Positions 1 to 8,021 of a stretch of DNA of 46,250 nt are shown here, piece after piece. Origin of the DNA: an uncultured Eubacteriales bacterium (GTDB taxonomy: Bacteria > Bacillota_A > Clostridia > Oscillospirales > Oscillospiraceae); NCBI GenBank assembly GCA_949739085.1, contig CATIYU010000135.1, forward strand, positions 1-46,250, given 5' to 3'. Position 1 is the stretch's first letter. Every line of letters starts with the position of its first letter. Both the position numbers and the translations under genes were made by a program. Below the pieces are notes generated by a model. That model was not told the DNA's origin and did no database searches. It saw only the letters and a list, made by a program, of their open reading frames with translations.

Positions 1-92
1 AGGATACCAAGCGTACCCGTCGTCTGCGCGCTGGCGGCTATGCCGACGTGACCAACGAGGCTGCCATCCGCAAGATGATCCCCTACAAGTAA
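1..92 (+). CDS. rpmI: 50S ribosomal protein L35, 3' end only
   Basis: This is the C-terminal end of L35, a small basic protein of the large ribosomal subunit; the gene starts before the window. The open frame begins at base 3 and ends with TAA at 90-92. The visible residues include the RTRRLRAGGYAD and the terminal IRKMIPYK typical of L35 C-termini. The next gene, rplT, follows after 36 bases. This is the usual infC-rpmI-rplT order, so infC is expected just upstream of the window. Only about half of the protein is visible. Confidence 0.93.
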   Translation, partial: DTKRTRRLRAGGYADVTNEAAIRKMIPYK

Positions 93-128
93 AAAAAAAG
101 ATGCGCTTTAGAATAGGAGGCTTTTACA

Positions 129-485
129 ATGGCAAGAGTTAAGGGCGCAATGATGACCCGCAAGAGAAGAAATAAAATCCTGCGCATGGCTAAGGGCTAC
201 TGGGGTGCCAAGAGCAAGCATTTCAAGATGGCGAACCAGCAGGTGATGAAGTCCCTGACCTACGCTTACGTGGGACGCCGCCTGAAGAAGCGGGATTTCC
301 GCCGCCTGTGGATCACCCGCATCAGCGCCGCCTGCAAGATCAACGGCATGAACTATTCCACCTTCATGCACGGCCTGAAGGCCGCTGGTGTGGCTATTGA
401 CCGCAAGATGCTCTCTGAGCTGGCCATCAACAATGAGGCCGCTTTCAAGCAGCTGGTGGATATGGCCAAGAAAGCCAACGCCTAA
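129..485 (+). CDS. rplT: 50S ribosomal protein L20
   Basis: L20 is an early-assembly protein of the large ribosomal subunit that binds 23S rRNA. The 118-residue product has the normal family length. It shows the family landmarks: the [14 protein letters not shown] start, the basic helix around [15 protein letters not shown], and the LWITRISAA segment near residue 60. A strong AGGAGG ribosome binding site lies about 8 bases before the ATG. The gene follows rpmI by 36 bases and ends just before a strong terminator, so it closes the infC-rpmI-rplT operon. In many bacteria L20 represses this operon through the mRNA leader, but that leader is outside the window. Confidence 0.97.
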   Translation: MARVKGAMMTRKRRNKILRMAKGYWGAKSKHFKMANQQVMKSLTYAYVGRRLKKRDFRRLWITRISAACKINGMNYSTFMHGLKAAGVAIDRKMLSELAINNEAAFKQLVDMAKKANA

Positions 486-519
486 GCTGCGGTAGAGGAA
501 AGAAAAACGTTCCCCACCG

Positions 520-553
520 GTGCCTCGGTACGGATTGTACCGGGGCGCTTTTT
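520..553 (+). terminator. Intrinsic terminator after rplT
   Basis: A 12-bp stem (520-531 with 537-548, two or three G-T wobbles) with a GGATT loop is followed directly by five T residues. It lies 35 bases after the rplT stop and ends the ribosomal-protein operon. Confidence 0.85.
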
Positions 554-574
554 CGGAGCGGGAAGGGAGAACCC

Positions 575-1216
575 ATGGAAAATCTGATTATTCGGAATGA
601 GACGGCAGGAGACCAAAGGGAAGTGGAGCGGCTGATCCGGGAGGCGTTCTGGGACGTACACGCCCCCGGTTGCGCTGAGCACTATCTGGCCCACATTTTA
701 CGGGGGCATCCTGATTTTGTGCCGGAACTGGACCTGGTGGTGGAGTTGGACGGACAGGTGGTGGGCAGCATCCTGTATACCCGGGCCGCTCTGGAGGACG
801 AGGCCGGGGAGCGCAAAACCATCCTCGCATTTGGACCAATCGCCGTTCACCCGGCCTTCCAGCGGCGGGGGGATGTCAAGCTGCTGATCGAGAGATCCCT
901 TGCGCGAGGCCGGGAGCTGGGATATGAGGCAGCCGTCATTTTCGGCAATCCGGACAACTACGCCAGCAGTGGATTTAAAAGCTGCAAAAAGTACAATATC
1001 TGTACCGGAGACGGCGTGTTTCCTGCCGCCATGCTGGCAAAGGAGCTGTGTCCCGGCGCCCTGGACGGCAGGAAGTGGACGTACTGCGAGAGCCCGGCCT
1101 ACCAGTTCGACCCAGCGGACGCCCAGGAATTTGACCGGCAGTTTCCGCCCAAGGAGAAGGGCTGGCGGCCCAGCCAGGAGATGTTCTACATCATGAGCCA
1201 TGCGTCCCTTCAATAG
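575..1216 (+). CDS. GNAT-family N-acetyltransferase (YhbS-like)
   Basis: A 213-residue acetyltransferase of the GNAT fold, expected to move an acetyl group from acetyl-CoA to an amine; the substrate cannot be read. The N-terminal IIRNETAGDQREVERLIREAF, the core strand VVGSILYTRA and the GPIAVHPAFQRRG motif near residue 90 place it with YhbS-type enzymes. The acetyl-CoA loop is unusual: after QRRG comes D-V where most family members have x-G or x-A. A later FGNPDNYASSGF segment is typical of the YhbS group. AAGGGAG precedes the ATG at a good distance. It follows the rplT terminator and is 21 bases from the nitrilase gene, so the two may be co-transcribed. Confidence 0.8.
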   Translation: MENLIIRNETAGDQREVERLIREAFWDVHAPGCAEHYLAHILRGHPDFVPELDLVVELDGQVVGSILYTRAALEDEAGERKTILAFGPIAVHPAFQRRGDVKLLIERSLARGRELGYEAAVIFGNPDNYASSGFKSCKKYNICTGDGVFPAAMLAKELCPGALDGRKWTYCESPAYQFDPADAQEFDRQFPPKEKGWRPSQEMFYIMSHASLQ

Positions 1217-1237
1217 CGGCGAAGGAGGAGAAGAACT

Positions 1238-1957
1238 ATGAAAATCGCGTTGGCGTCGGCCAGATTCATTAATAATAATGTCCACTTTAACCTGGAGCAG
1301 ATCCGCCGGTACGCCCGTGAGGCAAAAGGGGCCGGGGCAGACCTGCTCTGCTTTGGAGAGGCTTTTTTGCAGGGCTTTGACGCCCTGAACTGGGACTACG
1401 TCCATGACAGGGAAATCGCAGTCGCCACAGATTCCGGCGTTTTTGGGGAGCTGCGGGCCCTGACGGAGGAGGTGGGCATCGATTTGCTTTTTGGCTTCAT
1501 AGAGCGGGCCGGGGAGGTGCTGTACTCCTCCTGTGCCCTCTTGGAAGGCGGCAAAATGCTCCACCTGTACCGCCGCATTTCCAAGGGGTGGAAGGAGTAT
1601 GAGAAAACCGGCGAATGGTATCAGGAGGGCGGTGCGCCGGAGGTCTTCTCCTATCGGGGGAAGCAGTGTCTTATCACCCTGTGCGGGGACCTGTGGGACT
1701 TTCCGGAGCGGTTCCGGCTGGGGGAGGAGCTTCTCATCTGGCCGGTTTATGTGAATTTCTCGCTGGAGGAGTGGGTGCGCCAGCGGGGCTGCTACGTGAC
1801 CCAATCCGCGCTGGCCTGCCGCCATGTGCTGTTGGTAAACTCCGTCACCAGCCCACCGGACGTAGTCTCTTATGGCGGGTGTTACGAGTTTGTGGACGGG
1901 GCGGTCCGGTCTGCCCTGGAGCCGGGGCAGGAAGGGCTCCTGGTGGTGGAGGTTTAA
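1238..1957 (+). CDS. Carbon-nitrogen hydrolase (nitrilase superfamily)
   Basis: A 239-residue nitrilase-fold enzyme, expected to cleave an amide or nitrile C-N bond through a Glu-Lys-Cys triad. Candidate triad residues are visible: the Glu in CFGEAFLQG (about residue 42), the Lys in YRRISKGWKEYEKTGEW (about 113-120) and the Cys in ITLCGDLWDF (about 149). At 239 residues it is slightly short for the superfamily (commonly 260-300). The substrate cannot be inferred, since the usual neighbours of biosynthetic nitrilases are absent. It starts 21 bases after the acetyltransferase behind GGAGGAG. Its TAA stop overlaps the stop of the convergent trmB by four bases, with no terminator between them. 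Confidence 0.82.
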   Translation: MKIALASARFINNNVHFNLEQIRRYAREAKGAGADLLCFGEAFLQGFDALNWDYVHDREIAVATDSGVFGELRALTEEVGIDLLFGFIERAGEVLYSSCALLEGGKMLHLYRRISKGWKEYEKTGEWYQEGGAPEVFSYRGKQCLITLCGDLWDFPERFRLGEELLIWPVYVNFSLEEWVRQRGCYVTQSALACRHVLLVNSVTSPPDVVSYGGCYEFVDGAVRSALEPGQEGLLVVEV

Positions 1958-2613
1958 CCCTCCGGCGGCGTCCAGGGGATTTTTGTACCCACGCAGTGGT
2001 TGATGGGCACGCCCTCCCCGTGGAATTTGGCTTCGTAGTCGGTCATGACTCCCTGGGGGCCGTTTTCGTGGAGATGACGGGTCACCTGGCTGAGGTCATA
2101 TCCCGCCGCCGGAAACTCCAGCACAGAAAACTCAAATAATGGGCGGTTGTCGGTCTTGAAGTGGACCTGGCCGCCCATTTTTAATACCTTCCGGTAGGTC
2201 TCCAGAAATCCCCGGTGGGTGAGGCGGCGTTTGGCCTGCCGGTTGGCGGGCCAGGGGTCGCAGAAGTTGATGTAGACGAGGTCCACCTCGTCTCCGGCGA
2301 AGTAGTCTGGCAGCAGGGCCGCATCACCCACCACGAAAAAAACATTTTTCAGCTCCATGGACATGGCCCGCTCCATGGCCACTACCAGGGCGTCCGGGAC
2401 CCGCTCCACGGCGATGAACAGGACGTCCGGGTTCTGACGGGCGGTCTCGGCAGTAAAACGGCCCTTGCCGCAGCCCAGCTCCACCCGCAGTTCCCGGGCT
2501 TCCGGCATCAGCTCCTCCCGCCAATGGCCCTTCAAGGCGAAGCCGTCCCGGATGTGGCAGGGGGCGCAGCGCTCCATACGGGGGAGCAGATTCTTCTTTT
2601 TCCGCATTCGCAT
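1954..2613 (-). CDS. trmB: tRNA (guanine-N7-)-methyltransferase
   Basis: TrmB uses S-adenosylmethionine to make m7G46 in the variable loop of tRNAs. The 219-residue product carries the SAM-binding motif ELGCGKGRFTAETA near residue 48, the acidic INFCDPWPANRQAKRRLTH segment typical of TrmB near residue 125, and the C-terminal TDYEAKFHGEGVPI signature. The frame is open further upstream, but the ATG at 2613 is chosen. It has a perfect AGGAGG at 2624-2629 ten bases before it, and the upstream residues look like translated leader. A promoter lies at 2645-2673. The stop codon overlaps that of the convergent nitrilase gene by four bases. Confidence 0.93.
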   Translation of the reverse strand: MRMRKKKNLLPRMERCAPCHIRDGFALKGHWREELMPEARELRVELGCGKGRFTAETARQNPDVLFIAVERVPDALVVAMERAMSMELKNVFFVVGDAALLPDYFAGDEVDLVYINFCDPWPANRQAKRRLTHRGFLETYRKVLKMGGQVHFKTDNRPLFEFSVLEFPAAGYDLSQVTRHLHENGPQGVMTDYEAKFHGEGVPINHCVGTKIPWTPPEG

Positions 2614-2644
2614 GTGGTTTGTTCCTCCTGGATATTTTCTCCTG

Positions 2645-2673
2645 ATTGTACCACACATGGCGGGGAAATACAA
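2645..2673 (-). promoter_or_regulatory. Promoter of trmB
   Basis: On the minus strand TTGTAT (-35, 2668-2673) and TACAAT (-10, 2645-2650) are separated by exactly 17 bases. Transcription would start near 2638, about 25 bases before the start codon. Confidence 0.7.
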
Positions 2674-2715
2674 CGGTGAGGTTTTCTGAAAATAAAACAA
2701 CTGTGATGTGGGATA

Positions 2716-2746
2716 GATGCAAAAATGATGCACGTGGAAATAAAAT
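2716..2746 (+). promoter_or_regulatory. Promoter with GATGCA direct repeat, binding-protein gene 1
   Basis: GATGCA occurs twice, at 2716-2721 and 2727-2732, one helical turn apart (11 bases). TGCAAA (2718-2723) sits 17 bases before TAAAAT (2741-2746), a plausible weak -35/-10 pair overlapping the repeat. The same 17-bp element, with the same 8-base gap to the -10, lies before the second binding-protein gene at 5384-5414. This suggests a shared regulator. A small GGAACC/GGTTCC hairpin (2762-2777) lies in the presumed leader. Confidence 0.55.
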
Positions 2747-2830
2747 ATAAATATGGAAGAGGGAACCTTCTGGTTCCACTTTACGTCTATTGTTTCAAAC
2801 AGATTGACAAATAAGTAAGGAGGAAGACAG

Positions 2831-5272
2831 ATGAAGAAGAACGGCAAGAAGCTGGCCGCCCTGCTGCTGGCGGCGTGCCTGCTGTTGGGCCTGGCGGCCT
2901 GCGGCGGCGGGGGGGACAGCGATGGTCCCCAGCAGATCAGCGGCACCATCTACGTACCCACCTTTACCAGTATCACGTCGGAGGCTGAGTACATCCAACA
3001 GGGCTGCGCGGACAGCGAGTACATCTATTTCATGGGCAACGTTCAGGGGGAAGAACACGAGGAGACCAGTACCTGGACAGATGAGAACGGCGTGGAACAG
3101 ACGGAGACCTACACCTACTATGATTACGTGACCAAGCTCTTTCGAGTCCCCCTTGCCGGCGGTACGGCGGAGGAGCTCAGCGGCTTTGAACCCATCCAGC
3201 TCCCAGAGGACTCCCCGGAGGGCAGTGTGGACATCAGCGGCCTGCGCGCTGGCGCGGACGGTTCGCTGTGGGTCACAGAGAATATGTATATCTATACCTA
3301 CGACCTGCCGGAGGACTTTGACGAGACTACTGACAGCAAATGGAATTACCAGACTGGCGAGACTAACACCATGTTCGTGCGCAAGCTGGACAAGACCGGC
3401 GCGGAGCTGGACCGCTTTACCATGGAGAACATTGCGGAAAAGGCGGGGCTGGATTTTTCCTACAGCACCATCGTTGACGACGCCGGAACCATCTACACCA
3501 ATTCTGAAACAAAGGTGGCGGTGCTGGACAGGGATATGAACCTTCTCTTCTCCCTTGACGGCAAGGATATGTATGGCGAAATGGTCATACTGGGGGACGG
3601 CACCGTGGGAATGCGCCAGTCCTATTACGACGAGGAGACCCAGACCAGCGGCTCCCGCCTGCAAGTCATTGATGTGACCGCTAAGGCATGGGGAGCTAGC
3701 TATGAGCTGAGCCAGTACGCCTACGAAGTGTACACCGGCGGTGGAGACTACCTCTTTTATTACCGCAACGGCACATCTGTGTATGGCCGGAAGGCGGGAA
3801 GCGAAGAGGGGGAGAAGGTGTTCTCCTGGATCAATGCCAATATCGACCAGGATCAGGTACAGTTTTTTACCTTCTTGTCCGACGGCCGGGTGGCGGCGCT
3901 GACCCGGGACTGGAGCGGCGAAACGGTCAAATATGAGATTGCCACTCTCACCCCCACTGACGCCTCCACGCTGCCCCCCAAAACCACGCTTACCTATGCC
4001 TGCATGGGGCTGGGGTATGACGTGCGCAACAAGATCATTGAATTCAACAAGACCAGCGACCTCTACCAAATTGAGGTGCAGGACTACGCCGAGTACAACA
4101 CCGGCGAGGATAACACTGCGGGGCTGACCAAGCTGAACACCGAGATTCTGGCCGGGCGGGTGCCCGATATTCTGGATGCCAACAGCAATATGCCCATCAG
4201 CCAGTACAGCTCCAAAGGCTTGCTGGAGGACCTGTGGCCCTATATTGAGAACGACCAGGAGATCGGCGGCCGGGAGGGCGTCATGGAAAACGCCCTGAAG
4301 GCCGCGGAGCAGGACGGTAAGCTCTATCAGATTTTCAACATGTTCGATATCCGCACTGTGGTGGGCGCTGCCAGCGTGGTGGGGGACCGCACCAGTTGGA
4401 CCCTCTCAGACCTCCAGGCCGCCTTGGCCGCCATGCCTGAGGGCAGCACCATCTTTGGTGAGAGCGACACCAAGGAGAACATGCTCACCAACATCCTCTC
4501 CTGCAACATCGACAGTTTTGTGGACTGGTCCACCGGCTCTTGCAGCTTTAACGGCGACAGCTTCAAGGCGCTGCTGGAGTTCTGCAACAGCTTCCCGGCG
4601 GAGTATGACTGGGAGAGCGTTGACTGGGATGAGTTTGAGAGCGACGACACCCGGGTTTTTAAGGGCAAACAGATGCTCAGGCTCATCTACCTGGACAGCT
4701 TCACAGTGCCCCAGCTCAATAAAGGCATGTTCGGCGGCGAGATCAGCTTCGTGGGTTACCCCATGGAGGACGGCAGCATCGGCAGCAGCTTCCAGCCTAT
4801 GGGCGGCTATAATTTCGCTATGAGCGCCACCAGTAAGAACAAGGAGGCTGTATGGTCCTTTATCCGTCAGGCTCTCCTGCCTCAGCTGGAGGAGGAGTAC
4901 TGGATTAACGACTTCCCCGTTAACCGTCAGGATTTTGAGCGGTATATGAACGACGCCTTGACTGTGAAGTACATTACAGATGAAAACGGCCAGCAGATCC
5001 TGGATGAAAATGGCGAGCCCATGAAGGAATCCCGGGCCTCCTGGTGGATTGATGACGACCACCAGATTGAGGTCTATTCCGCTACCCAGGAGGAAGTGGA
5101 CCAGGTTATGGACCTCTACAACAGCATTACTACCATCTGGCGCTATGATGATAACATTTTCAATATCATCAAAGAGAATGCGGGGCCCTACTTTGCCGGG
5201 GACAAGGCCCTGGATGACGCGGCCAACCTGATCCAGAGCGCGGTGAAGCTGTACATCGGGGAGCAGATGTAA
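2831..5272 (+). CDS. Propeller-like/solute-binding lipoprotein 1 of an ABC importer
   Basis: This is an exported lipoprotein, expected to capture the substrate of the ABC importer encoded downstream. The signal peptide ends in a lipobox (LAAC, lipid-bearing Cys24) followed by a Gly-rich linker. At 813 residues it is about twice the usual length of a family 1 solute-binding protein. Residues from about 385 (LTYACMGLGYDVRNKIIEFNK) onward match that family, including LNTEILAGRVPDIL and the KGLLEDLWPYIE segment. Residues about 35-380 are rich in beta-strand-like repeats such as AGADGSLWVTENMYIY and look like a beta-propeller. A paralogue follows directly. AAGGAGG precedes the ATG. The ligand is unknown; the permease and ATPase types suggest an oligosaccharide. 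Confidence 0.82.
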   Translation: MKKNGKKLAALLLAACLLLGLAACGGGGDSDGPQQISGTIYVPTFTSITSEAEYIQQGCADSEYIYFMGNVQGEEHEETSTWTDENGVEQTETYTYYDYVTKLFRVPLAGGTAEELSGFEPIQLPEDSPEGSVDISGLRAGADGSLWVTENMYIYTYDLPEDFDETTDSKWNYQTGETNTMFVRKLDKTGAELDRFTMENIAEKAGLDFSYSTIVDDAGTIYTNSETKVAVLDRDMNLLFSLDGKDMYGEMVILGDGTVGMRQSYYDEETQTSGSRLQVIDVTAKAWGASYELSQYAYEVYTGGGDYLFYYRNGTSVYGRKAGSEEGEKVFSWINANIDQDQVQFFTFLSDGRVAALTRDWSGETVKYEIATLTPTDASTLPPKTTLTYACMGLGYDVRNKIIEFNKTSDLYQIEVQDYAEYNTGEDNTAGLTKLNTEILAGRVPDILDANSNMPISQYSSKGLLEDLWPYIENDQEIGGREGVMENALKAAEQDGKLYQIFNMFDIRTVVGAASVVGDRTSWTLSDLQAALAAMPEGSTIFGESDTKENMLTNILSCNIDSFVDWSTGSCSFNGDSFKALLEFCNSFPAEYDWESVDWDEFESDDTRVFKGKQMLRLIYLDSFTVPQLNKGMFGGEISFVGYPMEDGSIGSSFQPMGGYNFAMSATSKNKEAVWSFIRQALLPQLEEEYWINDFPVNRQDFERYMNDALTVKYITDENGQQILDENGEPMKESRASWWIDDDHQIEVYSATQEEVDQVMDLYNSITTIWRYDDNIFNIIKENAGPYFAGDKALDDAANLIQSAVKLYIGEQM

Positions 5273-5286
5273 GGCGGACCTGGGAC

Positions 5287-5312
5287 GCGGGAACCGGAAA
5301 ACCGGTTCCCGC
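5287..5312 (+). terminator. Hairpin between the two binding-protein genes
   Basis: An 11-bp perfect stem (5287-5297 with 5302-5312) has an AAAA loop, 14 bases after the stop of the first binding-protein gene. The following bases are only weakly T-rich. It may therefore be a partial terminator, or an RNA-stabilising hairpin that lets the first gene be expressed at a different level from the rest. Confidence 0.55.
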
Positions 5313-5383
5313 GCCTTAAGATTTCTCCGTCATGCCAGTTAAGCTTTTCTTAAGGAAAAATAACACAGAAATGATGGGGGAAG

Positions 5384-5414
5384 GATGCAAATTTGATGCA
5401 TGAAAGAGTACAAT
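5384..5414 (+). promoter_or_regulatory. Promoter with GATGCA direct repeat, binding-protein gene 2
   Basis: The element at 5384-5400 matches the one at 2716-2732 in 15 of 17 bases. It again has two GATGCA copies 11 bases apart. TGCAAA (5386-5391) lies 17 bases before TACAAT (5409-5414). A GATG-x-GGGA stretch is also shared just upstream of both elements, so the promoter regions look duplicated along with the genes or kept by selection. Confidence 0.55.
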
Positions 5415-5453
5415 TGTGAACGTACCATTTCATGCGAGCAAGGAGGTTTACCC

Positions 5454-8021
5454 ATGAAGACACACGGAAAAAAGCTGACAGCGCTCTTGCTGGCGTTGTG
5501 CATTGTTCTGGGGCTTGCGGCCTGCGGCAGCGGCGGGGACGATAAAAAGGACGGCCCTGAGCAGCTCAGCGGCACCGTTTATGTGCCCACCTTTATTGAT
5601 TTGGACCTGGAAGCAGACTACATCAACAGCGCCTGCTGCGATGGCACGAATGTCTATATTGTAGCTGACGCCAGCAGCGAGGAGATTACTGAATCAGAAA
5701 CAGGGGAGACGATCACCACCCACAGCTACCGAACCACCATTTTCCGGGTTTCTCTGGAGGACGGCAGCGTGACGGAGCTGGAGAACTACGAGCCCGCCTA
5801 TTCCTTCGAGAACAGCGACGATGGCTGGTTCAATATTGACAGTATTTCTGCTGGTGCGGACGGCACCCTATGGGTCTCTGAGCGGGCGTACATTTATGAG
5901 TTCGACCTGCCGGAGGACTTCGACGAGGAGACCGGCAACAAGTGGGACTTTCAGACAAGCAGGAATGTAGAGCTGCGCCGGCAGCTGGACAGCACCGGCA
6001 AGGAGCTTAACTCCATTGATACCAGCACCATGCAGGAGAAGCTGGGAGAGGTGGACTACATTAACAGCACGGCCATGGATGCCGAGGGGTGCTTCTATAT
6101 CTCCGGCGGCGGACCGAACGGCTCCAAAATCGCCGTGCTGGATAAGGACATGAACGTGCTCTTCACCGTGGACGACGACTCCTGGGGAGATCTCACTCTG
6201 CTGGGCGATGGGACGATGGCTGTGCGCCGCCGGGACCCCGAGGGGAACCTCGCGCTGACAGTACTGGATAAGGCCGCTAAGGGGTGGGCGGCCGATTCAT
6301 ATCCGCTGCCCTATAGCGCCAACAACATCTACAACGGTTCGGAGAAATACCTCTTCTACTATAACAGCGGCGAGTCCCTGTACGGCTACAATGCTGAAAC
6401 TCAGGAGGGGGAGCGGCTTTTGAGCTGGAGTGCCGCGGACATCAATATGGACCGGCTGGTATTCTTCCCCTTCCTGGCCGATGGCCGGGTGGCCGCCATG
6501 TCCCAGGACTGGGTCAGGACCAATCAGGGTGACGACTACTCCACCAAGCAGGTCACCGAGCTGGCCATCCTGGAGGAGAAGGACGCCTCTGTCTTGGCTG
6601 ATAAGACCGTGCTGACCTTCGCCACCATGGGGCTGGGGTCGGATATGCGCGCCAGCATCATCAAGTTCAACAAAACCAGCGATAAGTACCGCATTGAGAT
6701 CAGGGACTACTCTGAGTACAGCACAAAGGATGACTATCAGGCGGGCCTGACCAGGCTGAACACAGAGATCCTAGCTGGAAATGTGCCGGACATTCTGGCG
6801 GTGAGCGGCCTGCCTATGCGGCAGTACGGCGCAAGGGGTGTGCTGGAGGACCTGTGGCCCCACATTGAGAATGATCCGGATATTGGCCGGGACAGTCTGA
6901 TGGACCGGGTCTTTACTGCGGCGGAGCAGGATGGCAAGCTCTACCAGGCATTTGACAGCTTCAGCATCAGTACCGTCATCGGCTCACGGGACGTGGTGGG
7001 CGACGGCCTGGGCTGGACCCTGGAGGAGATGAAAGCCGCTCTGGCCAAGATGCCCGATGGCTGCGCTATCTTCGGCGAAAGCGACACCAAAAGTGGTATG
7101 CTCCAGTATATCCTGGCTTTGAATGTGGACGCCTACATCAACTGGAATAGCGGCGAATGTAGCTTTGACAGCGACGCGTTCAAAGCTGCGCTGGAGTTCT
7201 GCAACAGCTTCCCGGCGGAGTACGACTGGGAGTCCCGGGGCGAGGACTACGAGGACGAGCCCACCCGCATCGCGGCGGGCAAGCAGATGCTTATAACCAT
7301 GGGCTTGGACGGCTTCGGCGACTTCCAGGTTTACGAGGCCATGTTTGCTGGCGCGGAGGGACTGCAAACCTATGAACGCAACTACAGCTCTGGCTCCGGG
7401 GAAACGTTTACGATGGTGGGGAGTTCATCGAGTTCCGACGGCGTCATTGATATGGGAAATGTCTCCCAGCGGCTGATTCCAGGCCGGTACGTCACCTTCA
7501 AGGGATTCCCCATGGAAGACGGCAGCTGCGGTAGCAGCTTCACCATCCGCAACAGTCTGGCGATGTCCAGCACCTGCAAGGATAAGGAAGGCGCGTGGTC
7601 TTTCATCCGCGAGATGCTGCTTCCCAAGGAGGACCGGCGGTTTTATGACAGCTACGGCTGGGCTTTCCCCTCCAATAAGGAGGATTTTGACGCGGCGGCC
7701 GCTGACGCGATGGAGGTGGAGTATGTCACAGACTACGAGGGCAACCAGGTCCTGGACCAGAACGGCAACCCCGTGCAGGAGAGCAAGGGCGGCTGGAGCT
7801 GGGACAACCTGAACATCGACCTTGTGGCCACCAGCCAGGAGGAGTACGACCAGATCATGGAGCTCTATAACACCATAGACACAGTCTCCGAATACGACAC
7901 CAATGTTTATGACATTGTCAACGAGATGGCTGGCAGCTATTTCAGCGGAGACAAGAGCCTGGATGAGACAGCCAGCCTAATCCAGGGTAAGGTGCAGCTG
8001 TACATCAATGAAAATCGGTAA
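5454..8021 (+). CDS. Propeller-like/solute-binding lipoprotein 2 of an ABC importer
   Basis: A paralogue of the preceding gene, with the same plan over 855 residues: lipoprotein signal with lipobox LAAC (Cys24), a propeller-like N-terminal half (for example AGADGTLWVSERAYIYEFDL), and a family 1 solute-binding domain from about residue 385 (LTFATMGLGSDMRASIIKFNK). It differs by a Ser/Gly-rich insertion at about residues 635-680 between conserved binding-domain segments. The open frame extends upstream to 5400, but the ATG at 5454 is chosen because AGGAGG lies ten bases before it and the signal peptide starts there. The stop overlaps the first permease gene by 14 bases. Two binding proteins for one transporter may mean two ligands or two growth conditions. 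Confidence 0.82.
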   Translation: MKTHGKKLTALLLALCIVLGLAACGSGGDDKKDGPEQLSGTVYVPTFIDLDLEADYINSACCDGTNVYIVADASSEEITESETGETITTHSYRTTIFRVSLEDGSVTELENYEPAYSFENSDDGWFNIDSISAGADGTLWVSERAYIYEFDLPEDFDEETGNKWDFQTSRNVELRRQLDSTGKELNSIDTSTMQEKLGEVDYINSTAMDAEGCFYISGGGPNGSKIAVLDKDMNVLFTVDDDSWGDLTLLGDGTMAVRRRDPEGNLALTVLDKAAKGWAADSYPLPYSANNIYNGSEKYLFYYNSGESLYGYNAETQEGERLLSWSAADINMDRLVFFPFLADGRVAAMSQDWVRTNQGDDYSTKQVTELAILEEKDASVLADKTVLTFATMGLGSDMRASIIKFNKTSDKYRIEIRDYSEYSTKDDYQAGLTRLNTEILAGNVPDILAVSGLPMRQYGARGVLEDLWPHIENDPDIGRDSLMDRVFTAAEQDGKLYQAFDSFSISTVIGSRDVVGDGLGWTLEEMKAALAKMPDGCAIFGESDTKSGMLQYILALNVDAYINWNSGECSFDSDAFKAALEFCNSFPAEYDWESRGEDYEDEPTRIAAGKQMLITMGLDGFGDFQVYEAMFAGAEGLQTYERNYSSGSGETFTMVGSSSSSDGVIDMGNVSQRLIPGRYVTFKGFPMEDGSCGSSFTIRNSLAMSSTCKDKEGAWSFIREMLLPKEDRRFYDSYGWAFPSNKEDFDAAAADAMEVEYVTDYEGNQVLDQNGNPVQESKGGWSWDNLNIDLVATSQEEYDQIMELYNTIDTVSEYDTNVYDIVNEMAGSYFSGDKSLDETASLIQGKVQLYINENR

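Noticed and set aside
698..1825. A 375-codon open frame on the minus strand across the acetyltransferase and nitrilase genes
   Set aside because: It is the antisense of two recognisable genes, has no family features and no ribosome binding site; high GC makes such long false frames common here.
2795..4069. A 424-codon minus-strand open frame opposite the first binding-protein gene
   Set aside because: Same shadow pattern; it would remove the clear lipoprotein signal and promoter on the plus strand.
7353..7500. Ser/Gly-rich insertion in the second binding protein as a possible frameshift scar
   Set aside because: The frame stays open and the conserved segments resume in register on both sides, so it is an in-frame insertion, not damage.
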